Of a stretch of 54,979 nucleotides of DNA, positions 8,527 to 18,240 are shown piece after piece. Below the pieces are notes generated by a model, which saw only the letters and a program-made list of their open reading frames with translations, searched no databases and was not told the DNA's origin. Within the stretch, counting starts at the first letter, position 1. The number at the start of each line of letters is the position of its first letter. The stretch covers positions 1 through 54,979 of the forward strand of contig QALR01000023.1 of the NCBI GenBank assembly GCA_003150035.1. The letters are read 5' to 3'. The DNA is from Clostridiales bacterium. Its GTDB lineage: Bacteria; Bacillota; Clostridia; Oscillospirales; CAG-272. The position numbers and the translations under genes are program-made.

Positions 8527-10521
8527 TTAAATGTCCGCCTCCGCCAGATATTCGCGGCCGTATTCGGCGATGAATTTTTTACGCTCCGGCAGATCGTCTC
8601 CGAGCAGCGTTTCGAAAATATATTCGGTTTTGGCCCTGTCGGCTTCCATGATTTTGATAAGCCTTCGCGTTTCGGGATTCATGGTTGTCTGCCACATCAT
8701 ATCCGGCTCGTTTTCGCCGAGCCCCTTGGAGCGCTGAAGCGTATACTTAGCGCCGCCGAAGCCGGAGACGATTTTCTGCTTTTCATTTTCATCATAAGCA
8801 AAATATATTTTATCCTTGCAGGTGATCTCAAAAAGCGGGGATTCCGCGATATAAACACGTCCTTCTTTGATGAGCGTCGGAAGCAGCCGGTAAAAGATCG
8901 TCAGAATCAGTGTGCGGATCTGATAACCGTCCTCGTCGGCATCGGTACAGATGATGATCTTGCTCCATTTGAGCTGGCTCATATCAAAAGCATCTTGTGT
9001 TTTGCCCTTGCCCCCAACCTCGACGCCGCAGCCGATGACTTTTAAAAGATCTACGATAATCTCGTTTTTGAAAATCCGGTCGTAGTCGCTTTTAAGGCAG
9101 TTGAGCGTCTTGCCGCGCACCGGGATGATCGCTTGGAATTCAGCGTCGCGGCCGAGCTTGCAGGAAGTCATAGCGGAATCACCCTCCACGATGTAAAGCT
9201 CGCGGCGCTCCGGGTCACGGGAGCGGCAGGAAACAAATTTTTCCACGCGGTTTGCCACATCGTTTTGAGAGGAAAGCTTCTTTTTCAGATTGAGTCTTGT
9301 GCTTTCCGCATTCTCACGGCTGCGCTTGTTAACCAGTACCTGCCCTGCGATTTTCTCCGCGTCGGCGGGATTTTCAATGAAGTAGATTTCCAGCTGCCGC
9401 TTTAAGAAATCGGTCAATGTTTCGGTAATGAATTCGTTGGAAATCGCTTTTTTTGTCTGATTTTCATAAGAGGTTTGCGTGGAAAAGCTGTTGATGATGA
9501 GAACCAGGCAGTCCTCGATGTCGCCGAAGGTTATTTTGCTCTCGTTTTTGTTGTATTTTCCGCTCGATTTGAGATATTTATCGATGGCGTAGACAAACGC
9601 GGTGCGTGTTGCCTTATCCGGCGATCCGCCGTGCTCGAGAAAGCTTGAATTATGATAGTATTCAATAAGGTTCACCGTGTTGGAGAAGCAGAACGCAATC
9701 TCCGCCTTGAAGCTGTATTCAGGCTTGTCCGCGCGGTCGCGTCCGCGGGCCTCCGTTTTCCAGAGAACAGGCGCGGTAAGCGCCGTATCGCCGACGACGC
9801 GGGAAATTTGGTCCTCGATTCCGTGCTCGTAATAGAAGTCCTTTTCGTCGAAGGTTCCATCCTCGTTTTGCCAGCGGAAGCAAAAGCGCAGGCCGGCGTT
9901 GACGACCGCCTGACGGTCGAGCATGCTCTCATAGTATTCGCGAGGGATATCTGTTGAGGTGAAAACCTCGAGGTCCGGCTTCCAATAGACGACGGTCCCC
10001 GTGCGCTGTTCTTTTTTGGAGACGAGCGGCGTGCGGATGAGCTCGCCGTCCGGCTCGCCTTTTTTGAAGTTCATCTCAAGCATTTCCGTGCCGCGATAGG
10101 ACTGTACCTTCATGAATTCAGAGCTGTACTGCGTCGCGGCGGCGCCGAGCCCGTTGAGCCCGAGCGAATATTGGTAAAGTGCGTCGTCCCCGGCGTTGTT
10201 GTTGTATTTGCTGCCGGCGTACAGCTCACAGTAAACGAGCTCCCAGTTGTATTTGCCCTCGTTTTCATTGTAATCGAGCGGGACGCCGCGCCCGAAGTCC
10301 TCGATGCGGATGGAACCGTCATGATAGGCGGTGATGTTGATTTTGTCGCCGTAGCCCTCGCGCGCCTCGTCAACGGCGTTGGAGAGAATTTCAAAGACGG
10401 AGTGTTCGCAGCCCTCCAGTCCGTCCGAGCCGAAAATGACCGCCGGACGGCTGCGTACTCTTTCCGCTCCTTTGAGCATGGTGATGCTTTTATCGTCATA
10501 TACATTTGTCTTTTTTGCCAT
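8527..10521 (-). CDS. parE: DNA topoisomerase IV subunit B-like (ParE/GyrB family)
   Basis: Protein of 664 residues, the ATPase subunit partnering the downstream ParC-like protein. The GHKL domain shows FEILSNAVDEA (Mg/ATP-binding Asn), DFGRGVP and the LGLNGLGAAATQ lid. A TOPRIM domain shows EGDSAMTS and DADEDGYQI for metal binding, then IIPVRGKTLN. The sequence deviates from canonical gyrase, for instance VIFGSDGLEGCEHS where YIGST-type residues are usual. This is the branch I associate with the second, Topo IV-like pair in Clostridia. The start at 10521 is preceded by GGAGAT-like bases (TAAAAGGAG). Transcription probably begins in the 10522-10811 intergenic region, which it shares divergently with the queG-like gene. 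Confidence 0.88.
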   Translation of the reverse strand: MAKKTNVYDDKSITMLKGAERVRSRPAVIFGSDGLEGCEHSVFEILSNAVDEAREGYGDKINITAYHDGSIRIEDFGRGVPLDYNENEGKYNWELVYCELYAGSKYNNNAGDDALYQYSLGLNGLGAAATQYSSEFMKVQSYRGTEMLEMNFKKGEPDGELIRTPLVSKKEQRTGTVVYWKPDLEVFTSTDIPREYYESMLDRQAVVNAGLRFCFRWQNEDGTFDEKDFYYEHGIEDQISRVVGDTALTAPVLWKTEARGRDRADKPEYSFKAEIAFCFSNTVNLIEYYHNSSFLEHGGSPDKATRTAFVYAIDKYLKSSGKYNKNESKITFGDIEDCLVLIINSFSTQTSYENQTKKAISNEFITETLTDFLKRQLEIYFIENPADAEKIAGQVLVNKRSRENAESTRLNLKKKLSSQNDVANRVEKFVSCRSRDPERRELYIVEGDSAMTSCKLGRDAEFQAIIPVRGKTLNCLKSDYDRIFKNEIIVDLLKVIGCGVEVGGKGKTQDAFDMSQLKWSKIIICTDADEDGYQIRTLILTIFYRLLPTLIKEGRVYIAESPLFEITCKDKIYFAYDENEKQKIVSGFGGAKYTLQRSKGLGENEPDMMWQTTMNPETRRLIKIMEADRAKTEYIFETLLGDDLPERKKFIAEYGREYLAEADI

Positions 10522-10631
10522 AAAATCTCCTTTTACCGGATGGCGCTCGGATGTTGGTTAAAAGAAAGCGGGCAAACGTATTACGCGTGCTGCCCGCAAA
10601 AATCCGTGCAGTTTTTTCTTATATCTTTTAG

Positions 10632-10659
10632 TTGATTTATTAAAATTTTCTGCTATAAT
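10632..10659 (+). promoter_or_regulatory. Putative promoter in the parE/queG divergent region
   Basis: TTGATT (10632-10637), a 16-nt spacer and TATAAT (10654-10659) on the plus strand, about 150 bases before the queG-like start. A 7-bp inverted repeat, GCGGGCA/TGCCCGC (10568-10597), lies between this promoter and parE. The long leader has no feature I recognise. Confidence 0.5.
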
Positions 10660-10811
10660 GTAAAAAGAAATAAAAACAAGGGAAAGCATACAGCGCGTTG
10701 ACCGAAAAAACGATTCTGCGCTCATTTTCTACCCTAATATTATAACATATTTGTTTTGCTTAATCAAGGAAAATTTTCCGAAAAAACGGAAGATACGGGA
10801 TACTGAAACCT

Positions 10812-11621
10812 ATGAAGTCCATATTGGAAAAAGAAAAAATTGAATATTCCGGTGCGATTCCATTCTCCGCATGCCATTGCCGCAGACCGGACATTATCGA
10901 ACGGCGCGGCGTGTCGGCGGACCGCATCCGAACGGCGGTCATGCTTTTGATCCCGTATTTTGTAAATGACGGTGAGGGAAATGTGTCGTTCTATGCCCGT
11001 TCCCGCGATTATCATCTTTACTGTGAAGGACTATTTTCCCGCGTTATCCCCGCACTGGAGGAGCGCTTTGGGGAACGATTCCTCGGCTTTGCGGACAAGT
11101 CCCCGATTCAGGAAAATATCGCCGCTTCTATGGCGGGACTCGGGGCGCTCGGGGACAATTTCATGCTGATCAACGAAAAATACGGGTCCTTTGTCTTTGT
11201 GGCGGAAATCCTCTCGACGGCGCCGCCGGAGGTGCTGGGTTTTCCCGGCGGGACGCCGGAGGCGTCTTATTGTCCGCATTGCGGTGCGTGTCGGGAGGCT
11301 TGTCCCATGACGAGGGATGGGATGGCGTGCCTTTCCGCCGTGACTCAGAAAAAGGGAGCCTTGACGGCGCAGGAAGAAAAATATCTGAAAACATATGGTT
11401 ATGCGTGGGGCTGCGATATCTGTCAGCTTGCCTGTCCGATGACGAGAAAAGCGGTGGCGGCCGGGGCGCAGACCCCGATTGCGTTTTTCCACGAGGAACG
11501 GATCCCCGTGCTGACGGCAGAGCGGCTTTCCCGTATGGACGAGGCGGAGTTCCGCCGCCGCGCCTTTTCCTGGCGCGGCAGAGAGCCGCTGCTACGGAAT
11601 CTTTCAATTTTGGAAAAATAG
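10812..11621 (+). CDS. queG: QueG-like double 4Fe-4S protein (epoxyqueuosine reductase family)
   Basis: Protein of 269 residues related to epoxyqueuosine reductase, the B12-dependent last step of queuosine synthesis in tRNA. Two ferredoxin-type clusters are visible: CPHCGACREACP near residue 155, and CDICQLACP near 200. Upstream lies the cobalamin-binding barrel-like part (FADKSPIQENIAASMAGLGALGDN). It is shorter than typical QueG (roughly 370 residues) because the C-terminal HEAT-like extension is missing and the N-terminus is brief. It may be a compact QueG or a related reductase of another role. The start at 10812 has no strong ribosome binding site. Confidence 0.7.
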   Translation: MKSILEKEKIEYSGAIPFSACHCRRPDIIERRGVSADRIRTAVMLLIPYFVNDGEGNVSFYARSRDYHLYCEGLFSRVIPALEERFGERFLGFADKSPIQENIAASMAGLGALGDNFMLINEKYGSFVFVAEILSTAPPEVLGFPGGTPEASYCPHCGACREACPMTRDGMACLSAVTQKKGALTAQEEKYLKTYGYAWGCDICQLACPMTRKAVAAGAQTPIAFFHEERIPVLTAERLSRMDEAEFRRRAFSWRGREPLLRNLSILEK

Positions 11622-11676
11622 CGCCGTATAATTTTATCCTCTGCGATTCAAATTAAATCGGAAGAGGTGAGAATTT

Positions 11677-12387
11677 TTGACGGAAAAGGAAATGCGAAGG
11701 CAGCTTCGACGCCTAAAGTCGGAAAACCGCCGTCTGCGGCGTGAAAACGAATATCTGCGTCATCGCACGGTTCAGCTTGGGGACGGGGGTGCCATCCGTG
11801 ACGGAAGAGAAGCGCAGGTTATGAGAGAGACGGCAAGGAGTCTTTCGGTTTCCCGGTCGCGGACGTATTTCGGCTATTTAATGCTGTCGCTGAAATCCAG
11901 TCGTGTGTTCCGGTTTTATGATAAAACATCGTTCGCCGTGCGAAATTTTTTCTTTGCGTCCAAGCTTTGGGGCATTATCACGGGAATTGCCGCCGTTCTT
12001 GGAATCAGCGCGCAGGTGGTTTTGACGCTCGGCGCTCTGACGGTGCTTTTGCCGGCGGCTTTCATTTTGTCTGCTGTAGTGGCGGCGGTGGGCTTTTTTG
12101 CACACAGGAAGTGGAACCGTGCGTTTGAGAATATCCTTGCCGGACAACGTCTGTATGTTTTATTTGCGCCGAAGGGGCGTCACGGGAGCGGCTATTTTTC
12201 CGCAATGGCGCACGGTTTTGCCGAGCACGGCGTGGTCCTCGTTGTGTCGCGTTCCCTTTCCTTCTGCGGTTTTTCCGGTGCAAGAGCGGTGGGTGGCAAC
12301 CTATATCGGATTCATACCAGCTATTATTTTTCTCTGGCAAAGCGGTTTGGACTTTCGGGTGCGAAGCGCATTGTCAAAATCACTTGA
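11677..12387 (+). CDS. Coiled-coil membrane protein of unknown function
   Basis: Protein of 236 residues starting at a TTG at 11677, supported by GAAGAGGTGA seven bases upstream. Residues 1-35 are Arg/Glu/Leu-rich with heptad spacing (RRQLRRLKSENRRLRRENEY) and look like a short coiled coil. Two hydrophobic segments (about 105-145) form a membrane hairpin. The C-terminal third is soluble and begins QRLYVLFAPKG. I do not recognise the family. It sits directly before addB (14 bases to the AddB start) and may be co-transcribed with it. The C-terminal domain, which includes FAEHGVVLVVSRSL, may have a nucleotide-binding-like fold, but this is a guess. Confidence 0.65.
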   Translation: MTEKEMRRQLRRLKSENRRLRRENEYLRHRTVQLGDGGAIRDGREAQVMRETARSLSVSRSRTYFGYLMLSLKSSRVFRFYDKTSFAVRNFFFASKLWGIITGIAAVLGISAQVVLTLGALTVLLPAAFILSAVVAAVGFFAHRKWNRAFENILAGQRLYVLFAPKGRHGSGYFSAMAHGFAEHGVVLVVSRSLSFCGFSGARAVGGNLYRIHTSYYFSLAKRFGLSGAKRIVKIT

Positions 12388-12401
12388 AAGGCGGTGTCTC
12401 C

Positions 12402-15400
12402 ATGATCGGCTTTGTCTGCGGCGCAAGCGGCTCGGGGAAGAGCGAGTGGGTCTATGCCAGAATGGCAGAGGCAGCGGAAAGCGGACCTGTATTTTTGCTT
12501 GTGCCGGATAGGGAAGCGGTGGCGGCCGAAAGTCGGGTGGCGGAGCTTCCCGGTGCCGGAAACATCGATGTTGTCACCTTTCGGCGTTTGTGTAACTATA
12601 TATTCCGTCGATACGGTGGTCTATGTGCGGACTATATCGGGCCGGGTGCGAAAAAGCTTGTTATGTATCGCGTGCTTACAGCGCTTTCCCCGGCACTCTC
12701 AGAATATGGAGGTGCACACGGCTTCGGATTTGTGGGGAAGCTGACGGAGGCTCGCTCCGAGATGTATCAGAACAAGATAACACCGGGGGAATTGGCGCGT
12801 GTATCCGATATGCTGGATTCGGATCTGCCTGTTCGGGCAAAGGCTGCGGATCTCGGCGTGATTTTTGCGGCGTTTGATAGGGAGGTAGCTGCGCGGTGGG
12901 AAGACCCGGATGGGATTCTCTCCAAGGCGGCAGCACTTTTGCGGGAAAATGATTTTTTTGCCGGGTGCACGGTCTTTATCGATTCCTTTACCTCATTTTC
13001 GGCGCAGCAGTATGATTTAATTTCTCTGATGATGGCCGGCGCTGAGCATGTATACATAACACTGCCCTATCTGCCGGGGGACGATGGCGATGCAGCGGAA
13101 CTCATTGCCGATACGGCGCGCCGCTTGAAACGCGCCGCGCAGCGCGCAGGGCGGCCTGATGTGCAGGAAATCTCTTTGCGCGGAGTAAAACGTTATCAAA
13201 GCGACGAGCTGGCGTTTCTTTCTGAGCATATCGACGATGCTGCATCGGCGCGAGCCATCTTTTGGGGAACGCCGCGGAATATCCGCCTTGTGCGGGCGGT
13301 TAATGTGTTTGCGGAGGCGGAAGCGGCAGCGCTCGATATCTCGAGAAGGGTTCGCGGCGGTGCCCGATATCGGGAAATGGCTGTTATCGTTCGGGATGCG
13401 GCTGCTGCGCAGGGAATTGTGGATGCTGTTTTTCGAAAATATGAAATTCCGTATTTCCTTTCCGATCGTGTGGAAATCTCAGAGAAACCGCTGGTAAAGC
13501 TTATTTTTTCCGCGCTTTCTACCTGTGAGCGTGGCTTTCGCGGAGAGGATGTCATCTCCTATATCAAGACAGGGCTTACTGGAATTACGCCGGACGAGGG
13601 AAATTTGCTTGAAAATTATATCGTGAAATGGAATCTGCATGGTAAAAAGCTTTACGGAGATGACGAATGGAACATGAGTCCGGCAGGATACAGCAGTTCT
13701 CTGGCAAAAGCGGACATAGAGGCACTTTCCAGACTTTCCCATATTCGCCGTCGTGTGTTTTCTCCCCTCAAGGCGTTTTCCGCAGCTCTCCGCGAGGCGA
13801 AAACAGTGAAAATGTATGCGACGCTCTTATTTGATTTTCTTTCTGACCTGGGTGTTCCCGAGGCGCTAAAAGAAAAAACGGAGGCGGCACATGCGCGAGA
13901 AGATTTTTCTGCTGCTGCCGAAACGGTGCAGCTTTGGAATGTTTTCTGCAGCGCGCTGGATCAGCTTGTTGTCTCTTGCGGTGACATGGAGGTGCCGGCT
14001 TCCGAATTCTCGCAAATGCTGCAAATGATTCTTTTTGAAACGGATATCGGAAAGATACCGACATCCGTGGATGAGGTTACGATTTTCTCGGCCTCTCAGG
14101 CTGTGCCGGGACATCCGAAGTATGTTTATCTGTTAGGGGTTAATGAAGGTATCTTTCCGCAGCGAGTCGGAGAGAATGGATTTTTTTCAGAGTATGAGAA
14201 AGGACTGCTTGAAAAACAGGGTGTCGTGTTTGCTGACCGAGCAGAACGCCGAGTGAAGGAGGAATCCTATTATTTCTGCCGGGCTGCCTCTCTTGCCTCT
14301 GACGCTCTTTTTGTAAGTTTTTCTCATTATTCGCTTTCCGGCACGGAGGAGAGGGAGTCCGTCGGCGTCAAGCGCATACGCGCGTTGTTCCCCGCGCTTG
14401 TGACTGACGATTTTGAACTTTCTGAAAGGCTGGATCTGATCGAGGGGCGCACGGCATCCTTTGAGCGTGCTCTGTCTTATTCTGGAAATCTTGGCCGTGC
14501 GCTTCGCGAATATTACGAGAAAGACCCTGTATTTGCAGAGAAACTGAAATATGCGAAGTTGCCTCTTTCTGCCCAAAGCAGTCGGCTGACACCTGCCTGT
14601 GCAGAAGAGCTGTTCGGCGGAAGGCTTACTACCAGCTATTCGCGTCTGGAAACCTATATCAAATGCCGATTTTCTTATTTTTGTACGTATGAACTTAAGC
14701 TACAGGATAGTCTGCCTGCTGGGTATGAAGCGGTGGATATTGGAAATTTTGTGCATATGGTTTTGGAAAAAACAGTAAAATGGATCGCACAAGGCGGTGA
14801 CGGGGATATAGAAGAGCGGGCAAAAGACGCTGCGCGAGAATATATCCTTTCGGTTTTTCACGAAGAACCGTCTGCTCTATCCGGCCGATTTCGACATTTG
14901 TTTGATGCTTTGGTCCGAAACGCGGTGCGTTTTGCTGCTCGGTTCCGCAAGGAGTTTGAGGTGTCGGAATTCCAACCGCGCGATTTTGAATTGGTGATTG
15001 GAAAAGGGGAGGACGCTGTTCTTCCGATGCATCTGGAAAGTGAGAATGTTTCCGTTGATTTGCGCGGAAAAATCGATCGGGTGGACATCTATCTGGACGG
15101 TGACGGAAAGCTGTACGTCCGGGTTGTAGACTATAAGACCGGTTCGAAAACATTTGATATCCAGAATGTGAAGCTGGGGCTTGATATACAAATGCTTCTA
15201 TATCTGTTCTCCTTGTGGGAGAATGGGGAAATACGCTATGGAAAGCCTGTCGTGCCTGCCGGAGTACTCTATGTCGGAGTGAAGCCGGAGGCTGTCGAGA
15301 GAAGCACCGAGGACAAAGACGGCGATGTGCAAGAGAAAATGCAGGCAAGCGGACTTTTTTTGGATAATGAGCAGATTTTGCGCGCGATGGATCCGGCACT

Positions 15401-15626
15401 TGAAGGAGAGTTTATTCCCGTGAAAGCAAAGGGAAACGGGAAGGGGAAGAACCTGATAGGGCTTGAAGCGCTTTCCGACTTGAAACGGGAGGTGACACAA
15501 ACGGTGCTTCGCTATGCGTCCGAGATGAAGAGGGGGCTTGCTGATGCGCGGCCGCTTGTGACGAAGGACATAAACCCGTGCCAATACTGCAAAATGCGGC
15601 CTGTCTGCCGGACAGGGACAAACTAA
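12402..15626 (+). CDS. addB: ATP-dependent helicase/nuclease subunit AddB
   Basis: Protein of 1074 residues, the B subunit of the AddAB recombination nuclease that processes double-strand ends up to Chi. The N-terminal Walker A is GASGSGKS. The C-terminal RecB-like nuclease shows VDYKTGS. The iron-sulfur cluster cysteines are present: one in YIKCRFSYFC upstream of the nuclease and three in CQYCKMRPVC at the end. The ATG at 12402 with AAAGGCGG in front is preferred over an in-frame TTG at 12384. The usual partner addA is not downstream: the next gene is a radical-SAM protein. AddA must therefore be encoded elsewhere, unless the complex has changed. Confidence 0.92.
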   Translation: MIGFVCGASGSGKSEWVYARMAEAAESGPVFLLVPDREAVAAESRVAELPGAGNIDVVTFRRLCNYIFRRYGGLCADYIGPGAKKLVMYRVLTALSPALSEYGGAHGFGFVGKLTEARSEMYQNKITPGELARVSDMLDSDLPVRAKAADLGVIFAAFDREVAARWEDPDGILSKAAALLRENDFFAGCTVFIDSFTSFSAQQYDLISLMMAGAEHVYITLPYLPGDDGDAAELIADTARRLKRAAQRAGRPDVQEISLRGVKRYQSDELAFLSEHIDDAASARAIFWGTPRNIRLVRAVNVFAEAEAAALDISRRVRGGARYREMAVIVRDAAAAQGIVDAVFRKYEIPYFLSDRVEISEKPLVKLIFSALSTCERGFRGEDVISYIKTGLTGITPDEGNLLENYIVKWNLHGKKLYGDDEWNMSPAGYSSSLAKADIEALSRLSHIRRRVFSPLKAFSAALREAKTVKMYATLLFDFLSDLGVPEALKEKTEAAHAREDFSAAAETVQLWNVFCSALDQLVVSCGDMEVPASEFSQMLQMILFETDIGKIPTSVDEVTIFSASQAVPGHPKYVYLLGVNEGIFPQRVGENGFFSEYEKGLLEKQGVVFADRAERRVKEESYYFCRAASLASDALFVSFSHYSLSGTEERESVGVKRIRALFPALVTDDFELSERLDLIEGRTASFERALSYSGNLGRALREYYEKDPVFAEKLKYAKLPLSAQSSRLTPACAEELFGGRLTTSYSRLETYIKCRFSYFCTYELKLQDSLPAGYEAVDIGNFVHMVLEKTVKWIAQGGDGDIEERAKDAAREYILSVFHEEPSALSGRFRHLFDALVRNAVRFAARFRKEFEVSEFQPRDFELVIGKGEDAVLPMHLESENVSVDLRGKIDRVDIYLDGDGKLYVRVVDYKTGSKTFDIQNVKLGLDIQMLLYLFSLWENGEIRYGKPVVPAGVLYVGVKPEAVERSTEDKDGDVQEKMQASGLFLDNEQILRAMDPALEGEFIPVKAKGNGKGKNLIGLEALSDLKREVTQTVLRYASEMKRGLADARPLVTKDINPCQYCKMRPVCRTGTN

Positions 15627-15674
15627 TACAAATGCATAAATTAATAAATACAAATGCATAAAATGGAGGGCATC

Positions 15675-17522
15675 TTGAAAATACCGGAGAGAATTTTAAG
15701 AAGCGTAGAAAAACCTGCCCGTTATACGGGTGGGGAATGGGGACAAGTTCTGAAGGACAAAAACGAGGTGGATGTGCGCTTCGCCTTCTGCTTTCCCGAT
15801 ACGTATGAGATCGGAATGTCCAATCTCGGCGTGCGGATTTTGTATGATGTGCTCAACGCCAGAGACGATACCTGGTGTGAGCGTGTTTATGCGCCATGGG
15901 TGGATATGGAGGACTGTATGCGCAGAGAGGGGATACCGCTTTGGGCACATGAGAGCGGCGATCCGGTTTCCTGCTTTGATATTGTCGGGTTTTCTCTGCA
16001 ATATGAGCTTTGCTATACAAATGTATTAAATATGCTGGAGCTTGCCGGTATCCCGCTGCTTGCAGCCGACCGGAACGATACGGCGCCGCTTGTCGTCGGA
16101 GGCGGACCCTGCACCTACAATGCCGAACCGATTGCCGATTATTTTGACCTTTTCATGATTGGGGAAGGCGAGGAAGTGATAGAAGATCTGGTTTCCCTCT
16201 ATAAAGAACATAAGAAAAAGGGATTTCACAAAGAGGCTTTCCTGCGTGAAGCGGCGAGAATCGAAGGCATCTATGTTCCATCCCTCTATACGGTTTCCTA
16301 TCAGGATGACGGGACGATCGCTGCCGTCAATCCGAGATATGAGGATATTCCGGTCAAAATCAAAAAAAGGATTCTGACGGACCTTGACCGCGCACCTTAT
16401 CCGAAGACGCTGGTCATGCCGTTCATCCAAACGGTGCAGGATAAAATTACGCTGGAGGTCTACCGCGGCTGTATCCGCGGCTGCCGGTTCTGTCAGGCGG
16501 GCATGGTGTGGCGCCCGGTACGCGAGAAGTCGCCGGAGGTGCTTGACCGTGCGGCAAAGGTGCTTGCCGATGCGACCGGTTATGATGAGATGACACTTTC
16601 CTCGCTCAGCATCAGCGATTACAGCTGTATCAGGGAACTGACGGATACGCTTCTCACGTGGACGGACGAGCGAAAGATTTCGCTCTCGCTTCCGTCGCTG
16701 CGCGCGGACAGCTTCACGAGAGAACTGATGGACAAAATCTCGACGGTGCGGACCGGCTCTCTTACCTTCGCGCCGGAGGCGGGAACGCAGCGCTTGCGCG
16801 ACGTCATCAATAAAAATGTGAGAGAAGAAGACATTCTGCGCGCCTGCCGCACCGCGTTTGAGGGCGGAAAATCACAGGTCAAGCTTTATTTCATGCAGGG
16901 ACTGCCGACCGAAACGGACGAGGACCTGGATGGGATTGCCGCGCTTGCGGAGCGCGTCATCGACGAATACTATCGCACACCGGAACGTCCTAAAAAAACG
17001 CCGGGCGTTACCATTTCCGCCGCCTGTTTTATTCCGAAGCCGTTCACGCCGTTCCAATGGGAGCCGCAGTGCGATATGGAAACGCTTTTAGAAAAGCAAA
17101 GCTATTTGGAGCGGAAAATCACGAACCGCAAAATCAAATACAACTATCACGACGCGCGCGTCAGCCGCATAGAAGCGGTTTTTGCCCGCGGTGACAGGAA
17201 GCTTTCCGCGGCGCTTGCCGAGGCGCACCGCAGAGGAATGCGCTTTGACAGTTGGGACGAGCATTTCCATTATGATAAGTGGCTGGAGGTTTTTGATGCT
17301 GTCGGTATCGACCCGACTTTCTATGCCAACCGCGAATTTGGTGAGGACGAAATCTTACCGTGGGACCATATCGATATCGGCGTGACCAAAGCGTTTCTCC
17401 TGCGGGAGCGGCACAGAGCCTATGCGGCACAGCCGACAAAAAATTGCAGAGAGGGCTGCAGCGGATGCGGCGCAGACAAGCTGGGAGGTGAGCGGGCATG
17501 CTGTCCGAGCCTAAAAAAATAA
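15675..17522 (+). CDS. TIGR03960-family B12-binding radical SAM protein
   Basis: Protein of 615 residues from a TTG at 15675 with GGAGG six bases upstream. An in-frame ATG at 15654 has no comparable site. The N-terminal part (to about 190) is a cobalamin-binding-like domain (PDTYEIGMSNLGVRILYDVL). The radical SAM core follows, with the CxxxCxxC cluster motif in YRGCIRGCRFCQAG. A Cys-rich tail, CREGCSGCGADKL, ends the protein. The family almost always lies next to or is fused with the TIGR03936 protein, which here overlaps its 3' end. The substrate of the pair is not established. The CxxCG tail suggests an extra metal site. Confidence 0.85.
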   Translation: MKIPERILRSVEKPARYTGGEWGQVLKDKNEVDVRFAFCFPDTYEIGMSNLGVRILYDVLNARDDTWCERVYAPWVDMEDCMRREGIPLWAHESGDPVSCFDIVGFSLQYELCYTNVLNMLELAGIPLLAADRNDTAPLVVGGGPCTYNAEPIADYFDLFMIGEGEEVIEDLVSLYKEHKKKGFHKEAFLREAARIEGIYVPSLYTVSYQDDGTIAAVNPRYEDIPVKIKKRILTDLDRAPYPKTLVMPFIQTVQDKITLEVYRGCIRGCRFCQAGMVWRPVREKSPEVLDRAAKVLADATGYDEMTLSSLSISDYSCIRELTDTLLTWTDERKISLSLPSLRADSFTRELMDKISTVRTGSLTFAPEAGTQRLRDVINKNVREEDILRACRTAFEGGKSQVKLYFMQGLPTETDEDLDGIAALAERVIDEYYRTPERPKKTPGVTISAACFIPKPFTPFQWEPQCDMETLLEKQSYLERKITNRKIKYNYHDARVSRIEAVFARGDRKLSAALAEAHRRGMRFDSWDEHFHYDKWLEVFDAVGIDPTFYANREFGEDEILPWDHIDIGVTKAFLLRERHRAYAAQPTKNCREGCSGCGADKLGGERACCPSLKK

Positions 17523-18169
17523 GAGTGAAATTTTCGAAAACCGGAAGCCTTAAATTTATTTCGCATCTGGATCTCAATCGCACGGCGAAATCTGCGTTTA
17601 TCCGTTCGAAGCTGCCGATCTGGTATACGCAGGGCTTCAATCCGCATCCGAAAACCGTTTTTTCTCTGCCGCTTTCGGTCGGGACGGCGAGCCTCTGCGA
17701 GTTTATGGACTTCCGGCTCTGCGAGGAACTTGTGGGAGAGGCGGTTTGCGAGCGGCTGAATGCCGTATTTCCAGAGGGACTGCACGCGATTGCCGCATAT
17801 GCTCCGCAGACAAAATTTTCAGAGATCGGGTGGGCAGACTATGAAATTCGGATTGAGACCGTTTCCTCAGGTGAGGAGGAACAGCGCATCCGGGAGGTGC
17901 TGTCCGGTCCCCTTCCCGTAGAAAAAACGACGAAGGCCGGCACGCGCACTGTCGATATCGCGCCGCATGTGAAGCTGCTCTCTGTCGGGAGCGCGCCCGG
18001 CGAGATCATGCTGGCGGTGCGTCTTTCCTGCGAGGAGAAGACTTTTGTAAATCCGAAATATATTCTCGAATTTCTTACCGAACATATCGGTTTCCCGTCG
18101 GAACGGGACGACTATTCCGTTTGCCGCACAGAGGTATATTTTTCAGACGGCACGACACCTTTTCTCTGA
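17498..18169 (+). CDS. TIGR03936-family (DUF2344) radical-SAM-associated protein
   Basis: Protein of 223 residues whose ATG lies inside the end of the preceding radical SAM gene (25-base overlap), with GGGAGGTGAG as ribosome binding site. The family signature is clear in VKFSKTGSLKFISHLDLNRT and GFNPHPKTVFSLPLSVG. Fused or adjacent forms of this domain accompany TIGR03960 radical SAM proteins in Firmicutes and cyanobacteria. Overlapping translation indicates the two work as one unit. In many genomes the pair precedes ribonuclease G and ribosomal protein genes; here yerC follows instead. Confidence 0.85.
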   Translation: MLSEPKKIRVKFSKTGSLKFISHLDLNRTAKSAFIRSKLPIWYTQGFNPHPKTVFSLPLSVGTASLCEFMDFRLCEELVGEAVCERLNAVFPEGLHAIAAYAPQTKFSEIGWADYEIRIETVSSGEEEQRIREVLSGPLPVEKTTKAGTRTVDIAPHVKLLSVGSAPGEIMLAVRLSCEEKTFVNPKYILEFLTEHIGFPSERDDYSVCRTEVYFSDGTTPFL

Positions 18170-18240
18170 AAACGCTTGCTTTTTTTATTCGTCTGTGTTA
18201 TTATGATAATATAGTAAAATGCAAAATCGGAGGAATTTCC

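Noticed and set aside
7174..9045. Long plus-strand open frame of 623 codons
   Set aside because: It lies antisense to the clearly recognisable parC and parE genes, has no family features and no ribosome binding site, and reflects codon bias.
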